From: Alteromonadaceae bacterium
GTDB taxonomy: Bacteria; Pseudomonadota; Gammaproteobacteria; Pseudomonadales; Cellvibrionaceae
Assembly (NCBI GenBank): GCA_002746115.1
Contig: NVXL01000216.1
Coordinates: forward strand, 1 to 34,873
Reading direction: 5' to 3'
DNA: 34,873 bases
The notes under the pieces are model-generated. The model did no database searches, was not told the DNA's origin, and saw nothing but the letters and a program-made list of their open reading frames with translations. This document shows, piece by piece, positions 26,287 through 34,873 of this stretch (positions within the stretch are counted from its first letter, which is position 1; every line of letters begins with the position of its first letter). Position numbers and translations under genes: made by a program.

Positions 26287-28305
26287 CTAGCTGGTCAAAT
26301 TGATATCATTTGTCGCCGAAACCAAAGGAAACTCAAACATAAACGTGGTTCCTTCACCCAGCACACTAGATACATTCACAGCCGCGCGATGCTCATCAGC
26401 AATACGCTTCACGGCCTGCAAGCCAATCCCTGTACCTCCCACTTTAGTGGTTGAGGCCGAAGTCCACATACGTGCAAGCCTCGATTCATCCATACCGATA
26501 CCATTATCGGAAAATTTAATGCATGCTACTTTATCCGTTGCCCACACTCGAACCACCAACTCAACATCACTCCCTTCTTGCCTAGCTTCTGTCGCGTTCT
26601 TAATCAGGTTCACAAACATAATTTTAAGGTCTTCCGCGTCGCCAATGACTGCAGGGTCTCCCTCGCAATCAAACGTCAAGCCATCAACCCCCTTATCAAA
26701 AAGGTAGAGCGCGTCTTGCAGAACCATTTTCAATGAGATTGGGCCAGTTTTGCGCTCACGCTTACCGTGTAAAATACTCGACATCGTCGTGATCAAACGG
26801 TTACTACGATTCACCTGCTCCAATACGATACGAACTTTCTTCTCTTCATCATATATATCACTCGACAGTACGCCATCTATAATCGCCAAAGGCGCTTTAA
26901 TGTCGTGATGATAATGATTCATTACATTGAGCAACGAAAGTGTTTTCTTCGCTTCTCCGAGCTCGTCGTTCATCTCATCTATCCTTAAAAGCCGACTCAA
27001 CACTGGCGCAAGCTCAACTGCCATCCATTCAAACAGGCGAATATCTTCATAGCGATAATCTTGATAATCCTGCGGATTATCAATCACCAAAATAGCCACT
27101 ATTTTGGTGCCCTGCCTAACCTTCAAACACAAGCACGCATTTCGCCGCTCCATCTCCTCTGCAATATCTCTTGGCGTCTCATCCGATAAAACAATACCTT
27201 CTTGATTACGACAATACTCCACAAGAAGATCATCCGAAGATATTCCTTCAAGTCGCTCAAAAGAAGTCATCTCACCAGAAATATGTCCTCGCCCGTGCTC
27301 AAGAATCATCAAAAGGCGATAATCTTTAACCTGTACCAACTCCAACAACAGGTAATCCATTGACTTTCTGAATGACTCAACAGACACGCTATTATTCCAC
27401 GTATCCACCATATCAACTTTAACCTTATCCAAATCGTAACGACTACTCGCTAGCCAACGCTTTGCTTGCGGAACAATCCATTTAAGCGCTCTTGGGTATA
27501 CCTCAATCATCACCAAAACAAACGCTAACATTGCAAATGCGCTGCCGCCAACACCTCCAAAATAGCTCGAAAACGAGTCGACTAAAAAATACAACCAAAC
27601 CACCAAACCAAGCAATATACTCCTAGCCAACCCAACACTAAAAGCAAAGCGAAAATCCATCAGGTTGTGCTCAACCACCGCGTAGAAAACAAGCGCTGAA
27701 TATACAACATGCGTTAACGGGCCAATATAGCTTTGCAAGTAGGTGTCGCTTCGAGAGCTCGTTAACGCCAGCACACCACCACCAAAGGCTACCACCAATG
27801 AGATGGCCATCCATTTAATGCGCTTTTGCTCTCTTCGTGAAGAGTACTTAAGGTGAAACACGGTTACCGCTAAAGAGCCAATACTAGCCCAGGCAAAAAT
27901 AGCGTTGTACCCAAAACTAATCAAATCCGGAGCAGGTAGATAACCACCAGCTGAAGGTTCGAGCATGGAAGGCAAGAAAAAGAAGTTTGTAATACTCAAC
28001 AACACCGCGGCCGTTAAACTGGGGATAACAACCCAGTGAAGAAACACCTTAGAACGACTACCCAACATGCGCCAAGCAAGCAAAGCAAACAGCGGCCCAC
28101 TAAAAAACACCCCCCAACGCGTGAGATGAAAAAGCGGCGACAGAATTTCTAAATTTTTAATCGTAACAAGCAGGTACAGCTCGATTTGCCAAAAAAACAA
28201 GCTGAATGATACATATGCAAGTGCACGTGCTGACGGATTTTTCTTTTTCGAAATCGACAATATGCCGACTATCAAATCCAACAGCGCTGTTAATAAATAT
28301 TGCAT
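26287..28305 (-). CDS. 7TM-GAF sensor histidine kinase
   Basis: A 672-residue membrane sensor kinase. Seen: about seven to eight hydrophobic helices in residues 1-275 in the style of the histidine-kinase 7TM sensor module, a GAF-like domain (about 305-440), the H-box NHYHHDIKAPLAIIDG with His467 as phosphoacceptor, the N-box NLIKNATEA (about 566-574), the G1 box DNGIG (600-604) and the G2 box GGTGIGL (623-629). It is a complete, non-hybrid kinase without its own receiver. The architecture resembles PrsK-like kinases. It faces the response-regulator/receptor operon from the opposite strand, with 104 bp between the convergent stops. It could supply phosphate to the His-box/receiver and regulator proteins, but that is inference. 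No ribosome site is obvious before the ATG. Confidence 0.9.
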   Translation of the reverse strand: MQYLLTALLDLIVGILSISKKKNPSARALAYVSFSLFFWQIELYLLVTIKNLEILSPLFHLTRWGVFFSGPLFALLAWRMLGSRSKVFLHWVVIPSLTAAVLLSITNFFFLPSMLEPSAGGYLPAPDLISFGYNAIFAWASIGSLAVTVFHLKYSSRREQKRIKWMAISLVVAFGGGVLALTSSRSDTYLQSYIGPLTHVVYSALVFYAVVEHNLMDFRFAFSVGLARSILLGLVVWLYFLVDSFSSYFGGVGGSAFAMLAFVLVMIEVYPRALKWIVPQAKRWLASSRYDLDKVKVDMVDTWNNSVSVESFRKSMDYLLLELVQVKDYRLLMILEHGRGHISGEMTSFERLEGISSDDLLVEYCRNQEGIVLSDETPRDIAEEMERRNACLCLKVRQGTKIVAILVIDNPQDYQDYRYEDIRLFEWMAVELAPVLSRLLRIDEMNDELGEAKKTLSLLNVMNHYHHDIKAPLAIIDGVLSSDIYDEEKKVRIVLEQVNRSNRLITTMSSILHGKRERKTGPISLKMVLQDALYLFDKGVDGLTFDCEGDPAVIGDAEDLKIMFVNLIKNATEARQEGSDVELVVRVWATDKVACIKFSDNGIGMDESRLARMWTSASTTKVGGTGIGLQAVKRIADEHRAAVNVSSVLGEGTTFMFEFPLVSATNDINLTS

Positions 28306-29187
28306 AAAGGGTGAATATTCAACTCTAAGTTCTACCTGATAATACCTTACTCAAGCATCGGATCTCGTGCCCCAATAGTAGAGCACTCGCTACACTTTGT
28401 TAACGCTTTTCGCTCCAACTCAAACATGGCTCGACATATACCAACATACGGCACAGTGGGCTCACTCGCTGACGAAGCTCCGAAAACCTCAGAGACCCAA
28501 ACAATAAGTGAAAAATTATTCAAATTGTACAGCAAGGCAACAAGTCAGTTCAGACTGAAAACAAAAACTATTCACTTATAATTCTCATTCGTAACAAGTG
28601 CAGTCCAAGGGGGCGCTTCAGCCAAAATTGACGCCTAGCTCATCTCATTTACCAGTCATCCACCACAACTAATGACTTGCTAACCATGGTCATGGACACT
28701 AGTCGGTTAATAAACAAACAAGAACCAAAACACTAAGCACGCTCTAATCTGTAAAAAGTCTATGTCACTTAGCGAAACAAGCCTATAACATGACGCAATA
28801 CTCAACTAACTGTCACGAAAAGTCCTCATGCATACAGAGCCAAAAACAACCAAAAATAGTAAAATCAACCAACGTAGTCTTTTTTGAAATAACTAACGAC
28901 AAACTTATTTGCAATGCAAAAAATCTGTTTCTTTTCAACCGAATCAGGCAACCCCCTTCACGCTCGTAATGCTCAGCCTTAGCAATACACCGGTTAGACA
29001 TAAGCTCATAACAAAAAACCACCCCAATACCTCATGGTGCCATTCAAATTTAAAATTTCGAGACTGAAACACCCTATTCCGTCTTTGAACCCATTATTTT
29101 TTAAACTCTATTCAAATACTTACGACATATTTCTATGAGGTTTACGTTAAAATACACGTTTTATCGATAGGTTCGGAATCAGGCCAA
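28306..29187. other. 882-bp region without a convincing gene
   Basis: This stretch lies between the 7TM kinase and mnmA. Two short minus-strand frames are visible. One is 28347-28535 (62 codons from TTG, ending in a CSEC-containing tail), 41 bp upstream of the kinase. The other is 28813-29022 (69 codons from GTG, or 62 from the internal ATG at 29001), with a basic N-terminal half and a hydrophobic C-terminal half. Neither has a good ribosome site or a family I recognise. No tRNA-like fold or IS end was seen. It must contain the promoters of mnmA and the kinase. Confidence 0.4.
28813..29001 (-). CDS. Possible small protein, unrecognised
   Basis: A frame of 62 codons starting MSNRCIAKAEHYEREGG, with a basic middle (IRLKRNRFF) and a hydrophobic, Cys/Trp-containing end (FTIFGCFWLCMHEDFS). 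It could be a small membrane-associated peptide, a decayed gene or chance. No ribosome site is evident. Listed only because it is the most protein-like frame in an otherwise empty 880 bp. Confidence 0.15.
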   Translation of the reverse strand: MSNRCIAKAEHYEREGGCLIRLKRNRFFALQISLSLVISKKTTLVDFTIFGCFWLCMHEDFS

Positions 29188-30312
29188 ATGCTAAATCACA
29201 CAACAAAACCACCTAAGCAAGCTAAAGTCATCGTTGGCATGTCTGGAGGAGTGGACTCTTCTGTCGCTGCACTATTGCTCAAACAGCAAGGTTTTCAAGT
29301 TGAAGGCCTGTTTATGAAAAACTGGAATGAAGATGACGGCACTGAATATTGCAGCGCGGCCACCGACCTAATGGACGCAGCGGCTGTTTGCCAGAAACTA
29401 GACATTCATCTTCATACAGCTAATTTTGCTGAACAATATTGGGATAACGTATTCGCTTATTTTTTGGAAGAATATCGCGCTGGCCGCACGCCCAACCCAG
29501 ACGTCCTTTGTAATCGCGAAATCAAGTTTAAAGTTTTCCTCGAGTACGCCCACACACTGGGCGCGGATTACATTGCCACAGGACATTACGCTCGTACCGA
29601 AAAGCTAGACAACAAGACCTACCTTCGTAAAGGACTCGACCCAAACAAAGATCAGAGCTATTTTTTACATGCGGTGGGTGAAACCGAGTTTGCTCAAACA
29701 TTATTCCCAATTGGGGATATCGAGAAAACGGTTGTTAGGCAAATAGCGCAAGAACACGACCTTATCACGCACAACAAAAAAGACAGTACCGGTATCTGCT
29801 TTATCGGTGAGCGACGCTTTACGGATTTCCTTCAGAACTACCTACCCGCACAACCTGGGCCCATTATCGACACTGAAGGCACCGTGCTAGGCGAGCACCA
29901 AGGCCTTATGTTTCATACCATCGGTCAACGCCAAGGGCTAGGAATAGGCGGGGTGGCCGGCGCTAATGAAGCCCCTTGGTATGTCGCTCAAAAGCAACTT
30001 CATGACAACACATTAGTTGTCGTCCAGGGCGCTCAGCACCCCCTATTATTTACCAAGCACCTAGCGGCAGCGCAACTTCACTGGATCAACGGACAAGCAC
30101 TTACACAAGGTACGCAATGTATGGCCAAAGTCCGTTATCGCCAAGAGGATCAAGCCTGCACGATCGCAAGCTTCGACCGGACTCAAGCGGGCAAACCGAT
30201 TATCAACGTTGAGTTTGAACAAGCTCAACGTGCCATTACTCCAGGTCAATCTGTCGTATTCTATCAAGGCGAGCGCTGTCTTGGTGGTGGTGTGATAGAA
30301 TCAGCGTCCTAA
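29188..30312 (+). CDS. mnmA: tRNA-specific 2-thiouridylase MnmA
   Basis: Introduces the 2-thio group at wobble U34 of tRNA-Lys, -Glu and -Gln, taking sulfur from the Tus relay. Seen: the PP-loop ATP site SGGVDSS (19-25), the NPDVLCN segment with catalytic Cys108, the [14 protein letters not shown] segment with the second catalytic Cys204, and the tRNA-binding and beta-barrel C-terminal domain with [17 protein letters not shown]. Length 374 (E. coli 368). It is followed by hflD and purB, the conserved mnmA-hflD-purB order of gammaproteobacteria. Confidence 0.98.
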   Translation: MLNHTTKPPKQAKVIVGMSGGVDSSVAALLLKQQGFQVEGLFMKNWNEDDGTEYCSAATDLMDAAAVCQKLDIHLHTANFAEQYWDNVFAYFLEEYRAGRTPNPDVLCNREIKFKVFLEYAHTLGADYIATGHYARTEKLDNKTYLRKGLDPNKDQSYFLHAVGETEFAQTLFPIGDIEKTVVRQIAQEHDLITHNKKDSTGICFIGERRFTDFLQNYLPAQPGPIIDTEGTVLGEHQGLMFHTIGQRQGLGIGGVAGANEAPWYVAQKQLHDNTLVVVQGAQHPLLFTKHLAAAQLHWINGQALTQGTQCMAKVRYRQEDQACTIASFDRTQAGKPIINVEFEQAQRAITPGQSVVFYQGERCLGGGVIESAS

Positions 30313-30488
30313 AATCAAAATACTCGAACAAAGCACTAGAACAACGTGCTCAGAGACAAACCGAATCTACCCGAAAAGCCGCTAGGCGAAAAAACGCCGA
30401 ATTTATCCGCTATATTCTATAATTGATTCTTCACTCAAAATCTGTGACTAGCTACTATGAAATCATTCAACCAAAGGTACGCGCGATA

Positions 30489-31127
30489 GTGGCAACCTCA
30501 TGGCGAAACATTACTATTGCATTAGCCGGTGCGATACAAGCCATCAGCTTGGTCGAAGAGGTAGCCAAAACCAGCCACATAAGGCAGGGGGAGTTTGCGA
30601 CGGCGATAGGTAGCCTTTTTGAAACAACGCCAACCTCCACTGAAGCGGTGTTCGGTGGCCTTCATAATATCAATAGCGGCTTGCAACTTCTTAAAGAACT
30701 ACTTAACAACCACAAAGCAGCAAGCAACGCCGACGCTGTGCGTTACCTGCTTGGAATACTGTACTTACAAAGACGATTAGACAGCAATAAGGATCTGCTA
30801 TCCATTATCAGCAGTCGCCTTAAAAAGGTAGAAGATCAAACTCAGCACTTCGATATCACCCACGACACCATAGTGGCGAATATTGCCGATTTATACTCCG
30901 ACACGATTAGTAAGTTTCGCTATCGTATTCAAGTCACAGGCGACCCTACTTATTTGCAGCAACAACGCGTTGCCAATCAGATTCGCAGCATGTTGCTAGC
31001 CGCTATTCGCGCGGCAATGCTTTGGCGACAAGTTGGCGGGTCACGCTGGCAACTGCTGCTACAACGCAATAAAATACTGGAAGAATGCGAGCTGCTGCTA
31101 GAGAGCAATGCCAATACGCAAGCTTGA
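30489..31127 (+). CDS. hflD: High-frequency lysogenization protein HflD homolog (DUF489)
   Basis: A peripheral inner-membrane protein; in E. coli HflD affects lambda CII stability, but its cellular role is unclear. Seen: NITIALAGAIQAISLVEEVAK at the N-terminus, AVFGGLHNINSGLQLL, YLLGILYLQRRL, and the highly conserved end RIQVTGDPTYLQQ...LLAAIRAAMLWRQVGGSRWQLLLQR. The family is about 210 residues. The start chosen is GTG at 30489 (212 residues), with AAAGGT about ten bases before it and homology beginning right after it. A TTG at 30423 would add 22 residues and has no ribosome site. It lies between mnmA and purB as in E. coli. Confidence 0.88.
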   Translation: MATSWRNITIALAGAIQAISLVEEVAKTSHIRQGEFATAIGSLFETTPTSTEAVFGGLHNINSGLQLLKELLNNHKAASNADAVRYLLGILYLQRRLDSNKDLLSIISSRLKKVEDQTQHFDITHDTIVANIADLYSDTISKFRYRIQVTGDPTYLQQQRVANQIRSMLLAAIRAAMLWRQVGGSRWQLLLQRNKILEECELLLESNANTQA

Positions 31128-31160
31128 TCACCGGTATCACCTGTGCATGTTCCGTTTTTC

Positions 31161-31202
31161 CTATTTAATATTTACATTTAACTTTTACACTTTAATCTTT
31201 TG
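31161..31202 (+). repeat. Imperfect 7-base periodic A/T-rich tract before purB
   Basis: The sequence runs as degenerate heptamers (CTATTTA, ATATTTA, CATTTAA, CTTTTAC, ACTTTAA, TCTTTTG) in the space between hflD and purB. It resembles a decayed form of the CATTTAC array after gltA. Function unknown; it may act only as an A/T-rich leader. Confidence 0.35.
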
Positions 31203-31203
31203 A

Positions 31204-32654
<1,451 letters not shown>

Positions 32655-32661
32655 AAGTACG

Positions 32662-33867
32662 ATGACGACGACAATAATGCCGCCCTCAAGCAAACCATTC
32701 CCTCGTCTGACCCACTTAGGCAATATGCCTATCAAGCAGTTTTTAAGCGAATACTGGCAGAAAAAGCCATTATTGATTCGCAACGCCTTTCCGGCCTTGC
32801 CTGAATTAATGTCCAAAGACGCCTTACTCACATCCTCCTTAGAAGCTAGCGTTACCTCACGCTTGATAGAGCAAGTACGAGATCAAAAACAGACAAGCCC
32901 GCTCAATTGGTCGCTAAGCCATGGGCCGATCACCCAAGAGCAACTGAAACAACTCCCCGACTCGCACTGGACCTTACTCGTGCAAAATAGCGACGCAATC
33001 GAGCCGCAGGTACATCAACTACGTCGCGCGTTTAGCTTTATTCCCTCTTGGCGAATGGAAGACATCATGGTGAGCTACGCTAGCGACCAAGGCGGCGTGG
33101 GGCCACACTTCGACTATTACGATGTGTTTTTAATTCAAGGCGAAGGTCAACGACGCTGGCGAATTGGTCAAAGAGCCGACGAGCAAAGCACGCTGGTCGA
33201 AGGTCAAGCAATGAAAATCCTAAGCGATTTTCAAACCCAAGATGAATGGATACTACAAACCGGCGACATGCTCTATATCCCGCCTAACATATCGCATTGG
33301 GGCGAATCTATCGGCGAAAGCACATGCTACTCCGTTGGCTTTCGCAGTTTAAACCACGGTGATTTTTTAAGTGAATACGTAGATTCACTTACCTACTCAC
33401 TCGACGAGCAAGCCCGTTACAGCGACCCCAATATTCGAGAGCAAGTACAGCCAGGTGAAATCACCGAAGATGCTATCGATCGATTACGCGCCATACTAAA
33501 TCACTATTGTAACGACCGTGAAGCACTCGCCACCTGGTTCGGTGAATATGCATCAATGTCCAATAACAGCCACAACAACTACACGCATCACCCAGCACCA
33601 ATCGATGAAGAAGCGCTTATAAACAGTACAAAATGCCAGCTTTCGCCACTCGCACGAGCGGTGTTCTATACTGAACAGCATGCTGAGCAAGATGTTGAAC
33701 AAGAAAGTTGCCTCTGCTTTGTGAACGGGTTTAGCTACCCCAGCTCACTTGATATGGCAAAAGCGCTCTCCAATTACGAGGTATTAATCTACAGTGACCT
33801 GACTGACGAGGATCAACAGACACTTTTAGACCTCGCCTCTCAAGACTTATTAGTACCATGTCGTTAA
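32662..33867 (+). CDS. roxA: Ribosomal protein uL16 arginine 3-hydroxylase (RoxA/YcfD, JmjC-type cupin)
   Basis: Fe(II)/2-oxoglutarate-dependent oxygenase that hydroxylates an arginine of ribosomal protein L16. Seen: the cupin/JmjC core with the metal triad PHFDYYDVF (His149, Asp151) and PPNISHWGE (His212), the preceding Arg/Trp-rich ROX segment FIPSWRMEDIMVSYA, GEGQRRWRIG, and a C-terminal dimerisation/winged-helix part. Length 401 (E. coli YcfD 373). An ATG six codons in is an alternative start, as neither has a clear ribosome site. The end overlaps the next gene by ten bases, so the two are coupled. Confidence 0.93.
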   Translation: MTTTIMPPSSKPFPRLTHLGNMPIKQFLSEYWQKKPLLIRNAFPALPELMSKDALLTSSLEASVTSRLIEQVRDQKQTSPLNWSLSHGPITQEQLKQLPDSHWTLLVQNSDAIEPQVHQLRRAFSFIPSWRMEDIMVSYASDQGGVGPHFDYYDVFLIQGEGQRRWRIGQRADEQSTLVEGQAMKILSDFQTQDEWILQTGDMLYIPPNISHWGESIGESTCYSVGFRSLNHGDFLSEYVDSLTYSLDEQARYSDPNIREQVQPGEITEDAIDRLRAILNHYCNDREALATWFGEYASMSNNSHNNYTHHPAPIDEEALINSTKCQLSPLARAVFYTEQHAEQDVEQESCLCFVNGFSYPSSLDMAKALSNYEVLIYSDLTDEDQQTLLDLASQDLLVPCR

Positions 33868-34814
33868 CTATTCATAGCGTCACTTGGCAGCAGCGTCAGC
33901 AAACACTCGCCGCAATCAGACGAAAAGTATTTATCGATGAACAGGGCGTACCCGAATCTGAAGAGTGGGACGAGTCTGACGCCGCCGAAAACACCCTGCA
34001 TATGTTAGTGACCCTAGATAGTGAAGCCGTAGCCAATGCACGCGTTATACAAACAGCAAACGGCAGCAAAATAGGTCGCATGTGTGTCTTAGCTAAACAC
34101 AGGAAAAAAGGGGTTGGTTTAGAATTACTCAAGGGTTTACTGCAAGAAGTACTACTGCGAATCTATACCGGGCAAGCCTCACAAACCATATATCTACATG
34201 CCCAAACCAGCGCTATAGGTTTTTACACGCGATTGGCGTTTGAGGCTCAAGGTGAGCTTTTCGATGAAGCCGGTATTGATCATCGCAAAATGCTTTTCGA
34301 CTCAAATCAACGCGAATGTTTAACGGCGCTTTACCAAGATCAAGTACTGAGATTAAACCACCAACGAGAGTTCGCCCAGCATATTTTCCAAATGTGTAGC
34401 ATCTCAAGACAAAACATCTTGATCCTGTCTCAAAATTTATCGGCTAAGCTATTTAACGCTCAAGTTGTCGAAAAACTCTCAGCCTTCGCACGCTACAATC
34501 GACGCGCTAAAATTCGTATACTTATCTTCGACTCCAGTCACCTAGCAAGCATAAACGCGCCGCTTCTGTACCTAACTCAACGCTTACCCTCATCCATTGA
34601 AATACGAACACTCAATGAACAAGTCCCAAACGATGAACACGCCTATGTTATTTATGATGCCAAACATTTGGTATATTTTAACGACGAAGAGAATACGCAG
34701 GGGTTTGCCAACTACCTTGCCGCGGGAGAAGCTAAACGCTTAGTCAACGAATTTACACGTTGGTGGGACTACGAAAGCGATGTCGATCCCGAACATCGCG
34801 AACTTCATTTATAA
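33858..34814 (+). CDS. GNAT acetyltransferase fused to a C-terminal DUF7931-like domain
   Basis: A two-domain protein of 318 residues. Seen: an N-terminal GNAT fold (about 1-150) with VFIDEQGVPESEEWDESD as the start of the ElaA/YjdJ-type subgroup and the acetyl-CoA loop VLAKHRKKGVGLELL (RKKGVG, about 81-86), followed by FYTRLAFEAQGELFDEAGIDHRKM. The second domain (about 155-310) starts QRECLTALYQDQVLRL and contains SRQNILILSQNLSAKLFN, IRILIFDSSHL, NEQVPNDEHAYVIYDAKHLVYF and RWWDYESDVDPEHRELHL. I take it as the DUF7931 type, which has a PLD-like layout but no HKD catalytic motif. The acetyl acceptor is unknown. Overlap with roxA by ten bases suggests a linked, perhaps ribosome-related role (inference). 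Confidence 0.85.
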   Translation: MSLTIHSVTWQQRQQTLAAIRRKVFIDEQGVPESEEWDESDAAENTLHMLVTLDSEAVANARVIQTANGSKIGRMCVLAKHRKKGVGLELLKGLLQEVLLRIYTGQASQTIYLHAQTSAIGFYTRLAFEAQGELFDEAGIDHRKMLFDSNQRECLTALYQDQVLRLNHQREFAQHIFQMCSISRQNILILSQNLSAKLFNAQVVEKLSAFARYNRRAKIRILIFDSSHLASINAPLLYLTQRLPSSIEIRTLNEQVPNDEHAYVIYDAKHLVYFNDEENTQGFANYLAAGEAKRLVNEFTRWWDYESDVDPEHRELHL

Positions 34815-34843
34815 AACCTAAAGTTCAGTTATAAAACCTAAAG
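34809..34843 (+). repeat. Direct repeat at the end of the GNAT gene
   Basis: The 15-mer TTATAAAACCTAAAG occurs at 34809-34823 and again at 34829-34843, exactly 20 bases apart. The first copy contains the stop codon of the GNAT gene. It looks like a recent 20-bp tandem duplication. Confidence 0.85.
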
Positions 34844-34873
34844 CTCTACACCCAACTCAGTCCCCTGATACAC

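Noticed and set aside
22219-28305. Genomic island or mobile element around the signalling genes
   Set aside because: No integrase, transposase, tRNA, flanking direct repeats or obvious shift in base composition was seen.
28347-28535. 62-codon frame upstream of the 7TM kinase as a gene
   Set aside because: TTG start, no ribosome site and no recognised family; kept only as a note within the intergenic entry.

Overview
The window looks like ordinary chromosome of a gammaproteobacterium, most likely a marine Pseudomonadales/Cellvibrionales-type organism. The main reason is the gene order gltA <-> sdhCDAB-sucAB-lpd-sucCD, with the lipoamide dehydrogenase inside the operon and an LpdG-like active-site loop, as in Pseudomonas-type genomes. 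The mnmA-hflD-purB order followed by an L16 oxygenase is also a gammaproteobacterial neighbourhood. Base composition is moderate and looks even throughout by eye. I saw no insertion sequence, prophage, CRISPR array, tRNA or rRNA.

Layout. 1-5.5 kb: small housekeeping and conserved genes. These are a CorB/CorC-type membrane protein whose 5' end is broken, a CoA-type Nudix hydrolase, a DUF3135 protein, a YqfO/NIF3-like small protein, a two-domain QueD/PTPS-like protein, an NRDE (TANGO2-type) protein, a DoxX-like membrane protein and a PilZ protein. 5.6-17.1 kb (minus strand): sdhC, sdhD, sdhA, sdhB, sucA, sucB, lpd, sucC, sucD. Together these encode succinate dehydrogenase, the 2-oxoglutarate dehydrogenase complex (E1, E2, E3) and succinyl-CoA synthetase. 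gltA (citrate synthase) is divergent from a shared 590-bp control region. 19-22 kb: a LapG-type periplasmic cysteine protease and a DeaD-type cold-shock RNA helicase with a clear terminator. 22.2-28.3 kb: the accessory-looking part. It holds a response regulator with an unassigned C-terminal half, a histidine-box/receiver protein with no ATPase domain, a TonB-dependent receptor, and a convergent 7TM-GAF histidine kinase. An 880-bp stretch without a convincing gene follows. 29.2-34.8 kb: mnmA, hflD, purB, the ribosomal oxygenase roxA and an overlapping GNAT-DUF7931 fusion.

How the genes work together. The 12-kb TCA block makes citrate synthase and three consecutive TCA-cycle steps (2-oxoglutarate to fumarate) from two divergent units. 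Translational overlaps (sdhC/sdhD, sdhD/sdhA, sucC/sucD) couple the subunits. The 22-28 kb genes carry complementary phosphorelay parts: one full kinase, one His-box/receiver protein lacking an ATPase, and one receiver with a novel output region. They are the best candidate here for something not well described, although their linkage is inferred from position and motif logic only.

At finer scale, several intergenic spaces carry striking short repeats. There is a perfect 18-bp palindrome between sucB and lpd. Short tandem repeats lie at or just after the stop codons of gltA, deaD, purB and the GNAT gene.
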